Assembly (NCBI GenBank): GCA_963750065.1 | Contig: CAVVPK010000016.1 | Location: 7,166 to 71,165 of the forward strand | From: CAVSRC01 sp963750065 | GTDB lineage: Bacteria; Pseudomonadota; Alphaproteobacteria; Rhizobiales; Kaistiaceae | DNA: 64,000 nt | Reading direction: 5' to 3' | Shown: one piece after another, positions 62,716 to 64,000 of the stretch | How positions within the stretch are numbered: position 1 is the first letter of the stretch | Layout of the letters: each line of letters starts with the position of its first letter | Position numbers and translations under genes: made by a program | Notes under the pieces: model-generated | The model's database searches: none | The model's input: the letters and a program-made list of their open reading frames with translations, nothing else | Told to the model about the DNA's origin: nothing

Positions 62716-63981
62716 TCAGTATCGCCCGGTAAGGCCGAGACTGATCGAGTGATCGGTGTAGTCATAGAGTGCTATGTTCGACCGGTTCCACTCGAAGCGA
62801 TACTGGATATAGGGAGCAAGGTTGTTGATCGCCCAGCCCCCGGCAATCAAACGCGCTGTCGCCGACAGCCGCCAGCCGGTGCGCGTGACGCCGAACAGCG
62901 GGTCGCGCCCGTCATAGCTGCGGCGGGCACCGTCGACATCGAGCCCGACGATGAAGTCCGCCGGCAGAACCTTCTCGAATCCGACGCTCGCCGATGGCTC
63001 CAGATATCCGTCCGACGGGAGGCTAGAGATCTGCGCGCTCAACCCGCCGCCAATCTTCAACGTGGTCGTTGGGCTGACCTGCCGGCTGATGTCGGCGACC
63101 GCCGTGATGGCGTGCGCCGTGCTGCCGTCGTCCCGCGTGAAGTGCAGATATTGCAGGCGGCCCGTGATCGAGACGGTGGCATTCGGATCGATCTTCGCGG
63201 TCAGCCATGGCCCGATGCCGGACTGGTAACCCTTGTCGCCGACCCAGCTCCGCTCGACCCGGACGCCGCCCGCCACCTCACCGAGGTCGGACTGGCGAAT
63301 GAGTCCCAGCTCGCCGCCAACGACCCGTTCGCGCAACGGCTGGCTCTCGGCGTAGCGGTTGAAGCCATCGAGCTCGACGTGGAGGCGCCAGTCGTTGCCC
63401 AGCGCCGGACGCCAGAGAAAGGCGGCCTGTGTATCCCATGTGAAGCCTTTTTGCGGCTTGCCGTCGGCATTCAGCGTGAAGGGCAGGCCACCGATCAGCA
63501 ACGACTGCGCGCCGGTGGCGTGGTTGACGTTGGTCTGCGGTGACACGTCCGTGGTGAAGAAGACGCTCCAGTCGCGGCGCTGGCGGATGGCGACGAGGTA
63601 GGACCGCGCCGCGGCTTGAGCGCTTGGCGGCAGCCCGCCGCCGAGCGCCAGGCGGAAATGGTACTCCGCCTTCTTGTCGTCGCCGATCAGGAAATACGCC
63701 CGCGCCAGCTCCAGCCGCACCCGCACCGCGGCCGGATCGACCGACAGGATGGCACGGAGCTTCGCGATCGCCCGGCGGGGATGCCGTGCCCGAATGTCGG
63801 CGAGCGCCAACTCGAACAGGCGCTCGATGACCGGCGAGCCTCGTTCAGCCGCCGCCGCGTGGGTGGCGAGCGTCTGCGAGGCGCGCGCCGCGCTGGCCGG
63901 CGCCACCATCGCTACGACGAGCAGCCCGACAGCCAACAGAAGCCGGCGGATCGTGACCAGTCGACCGGTGGCGCACACCAT
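62716..63981 (-). CDS. TPR plus beta-barrel outer-membrane protein (SLAM-like)
   Basis: About 421 aa from ATG 63981; a start outside the window is possible because the frame is open to the edge. Signal peptide (RRLLLAVGLLVVAMVAPASA), TPR-like domain (RLFELALADIRARHPRRAIA, LELARAYFLIGDDKKAEYHF), then a repeated beta-strand region ending SISLGLTGRY with a C-terminal aromatic, typical of outer-membrane barrels. It resembles surface lipoprotein assembly modifiers (DUF560), which move lipoproteins to the cell surface. No lipoprotein partner gene is visible. Confidence 0.65.
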   Translation of the reverse strand: MVCATGRLVTIRRLLLAVGLLVVAMVAPASAARASQTLATHAAAAERGSPVIERLFELALADIRARHPRRAIAKLRAILSVDPAAVRVRLELARAYFLIGDDKKAEYHFRLALGGGLPPSAQAAARSYLVAIRQRRDWSVFFTTDVSPQTNVNHATGAQSLLIGGLPFTLNADGKPQKGFTWDTQAAFLWRPALGNDWRLHVELDGFNRYAESQPLRERVVGGELGLIRQSDLGEVAGGVRVERSWVGDKGYQSGIGPWLTAKIDPNATVSITGRLQYLHFTRDDGSTAHAITAVADISRQVSPTTTLKIGGGLSAQISSLPSDGYLEPSASVGFEKVLPADFIVGLDVDGARRSYDGRDPLFGVTRTGWRLSATARLIAGGWAINNLAPYIQYRFEWNRSNIALYDYTDHSISLGLTGRY

Positions 63982-64000
63982 CTTGAGCAGGCTCGGCAAA

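Overview
The window looks like a chromosomal segment of a high-GC alphaproteobacterium, most likely in the Hyphomicrobiales (Rhizobiales). Reasons: the order zapA - 6S RNA - formyl-THF cyclo-ligase - ymdB; the alphaproteobacterial cell-cycle proteins RcdA, TrcR (DUF1013) and GapR (DUF2312); the small families DUF1192, DUF1465, DUF1244, DUF1036, DUF4164 and DUF465; a 50-aa aa3 oxidase subunit IV gene upstream of the transhydrogenase; and zinc-free L31 and L36. No tRNA, rRNA, CRISPR array, transposase or prophage gene was found. Most of it is core or housekeeping sequence.

Layout. 1-3.6 kb: tolQ-tolR-tolA-tolB (tolB cut by the window edge) and ybgC on the minus strand, with a perfect CtrA-type box between ybgC and tolQ. 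3.6-8 kb: accessory stretch with a REP-like repeat, a GH15 glucoamylase, a DHA2 drug exporter with a decayed emrA remnant, and a Nudix gene whose 3' end is duplicated on the far side of the exporter. 8-10.7 kb: ruvC-ruvA-(membrane protein)-ruvB-nudix. 10.7-17 kb: DMT exporter/Lrp pair, TauE, yebC, ymdB, a double-frameshifted cyclo-ligase, 6S RNA, a BrnT/BrnA toxin-antitoxin pair with a palindromic operator, zapA and a DUF4164 gene. 17.5-26 kb: tkt-gap-pgk-fba-thiE-Sel1-inositol phosphatase. 26-28.5 kb: an ExbB/MotA-like plus OmpA/MotB-like pair, then rpmE. 28.5-35.2 kb: rcdA, a candidate structured small RNA, DUF1192, quinone oxidoreductase, trcR, WYL regulator/VOC pair, Nudix, SDR, TauE. 35.4-39.2 kb: two DUF465 genes, purEK, rpsU, a TPR lipoprotein.

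39.2-43.4 kb: an intact pntAB transhydrogenase operon flanked by remnants of a second pnt operon (pntB piece downstream; pntA N-terminus and a glycerate-kinase tail upstream) next to the aa3 oxidase subunit IV gene. 43.6-53.4 kb: ABC1 kinase, exported protein, M3 oligopeptidase, sigma-54 response regulator, L,D-transpeptidase, DUF882 protein, gapR. 53.5-57.6 kb: DUF1244, a truncated N-formylglutamate amidohydrolase, DUF1036, pyk, a TPR protein, rpmJ. 58-64 kb: a tripartite tricarboxylate transporter (tctC frameshifted, tctB, tctA), a LuxR-type regulator and a TPR plus beta-barrel outer-membrane protein.

Themes: cell envelope and division (Tol-Pal, ZapA, transpeptidase, DUF882), the CtrA circuit (RcdA, TrcR, GapR and several TTAA-N7-TTAA boxes), central carbon flux, and repeated gene decay. 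Several frameshifts lie in short G or C runs, so some may be sequencing errors rather than real mutations. All functions are read from sequence patterns; no database search or folding program was run.
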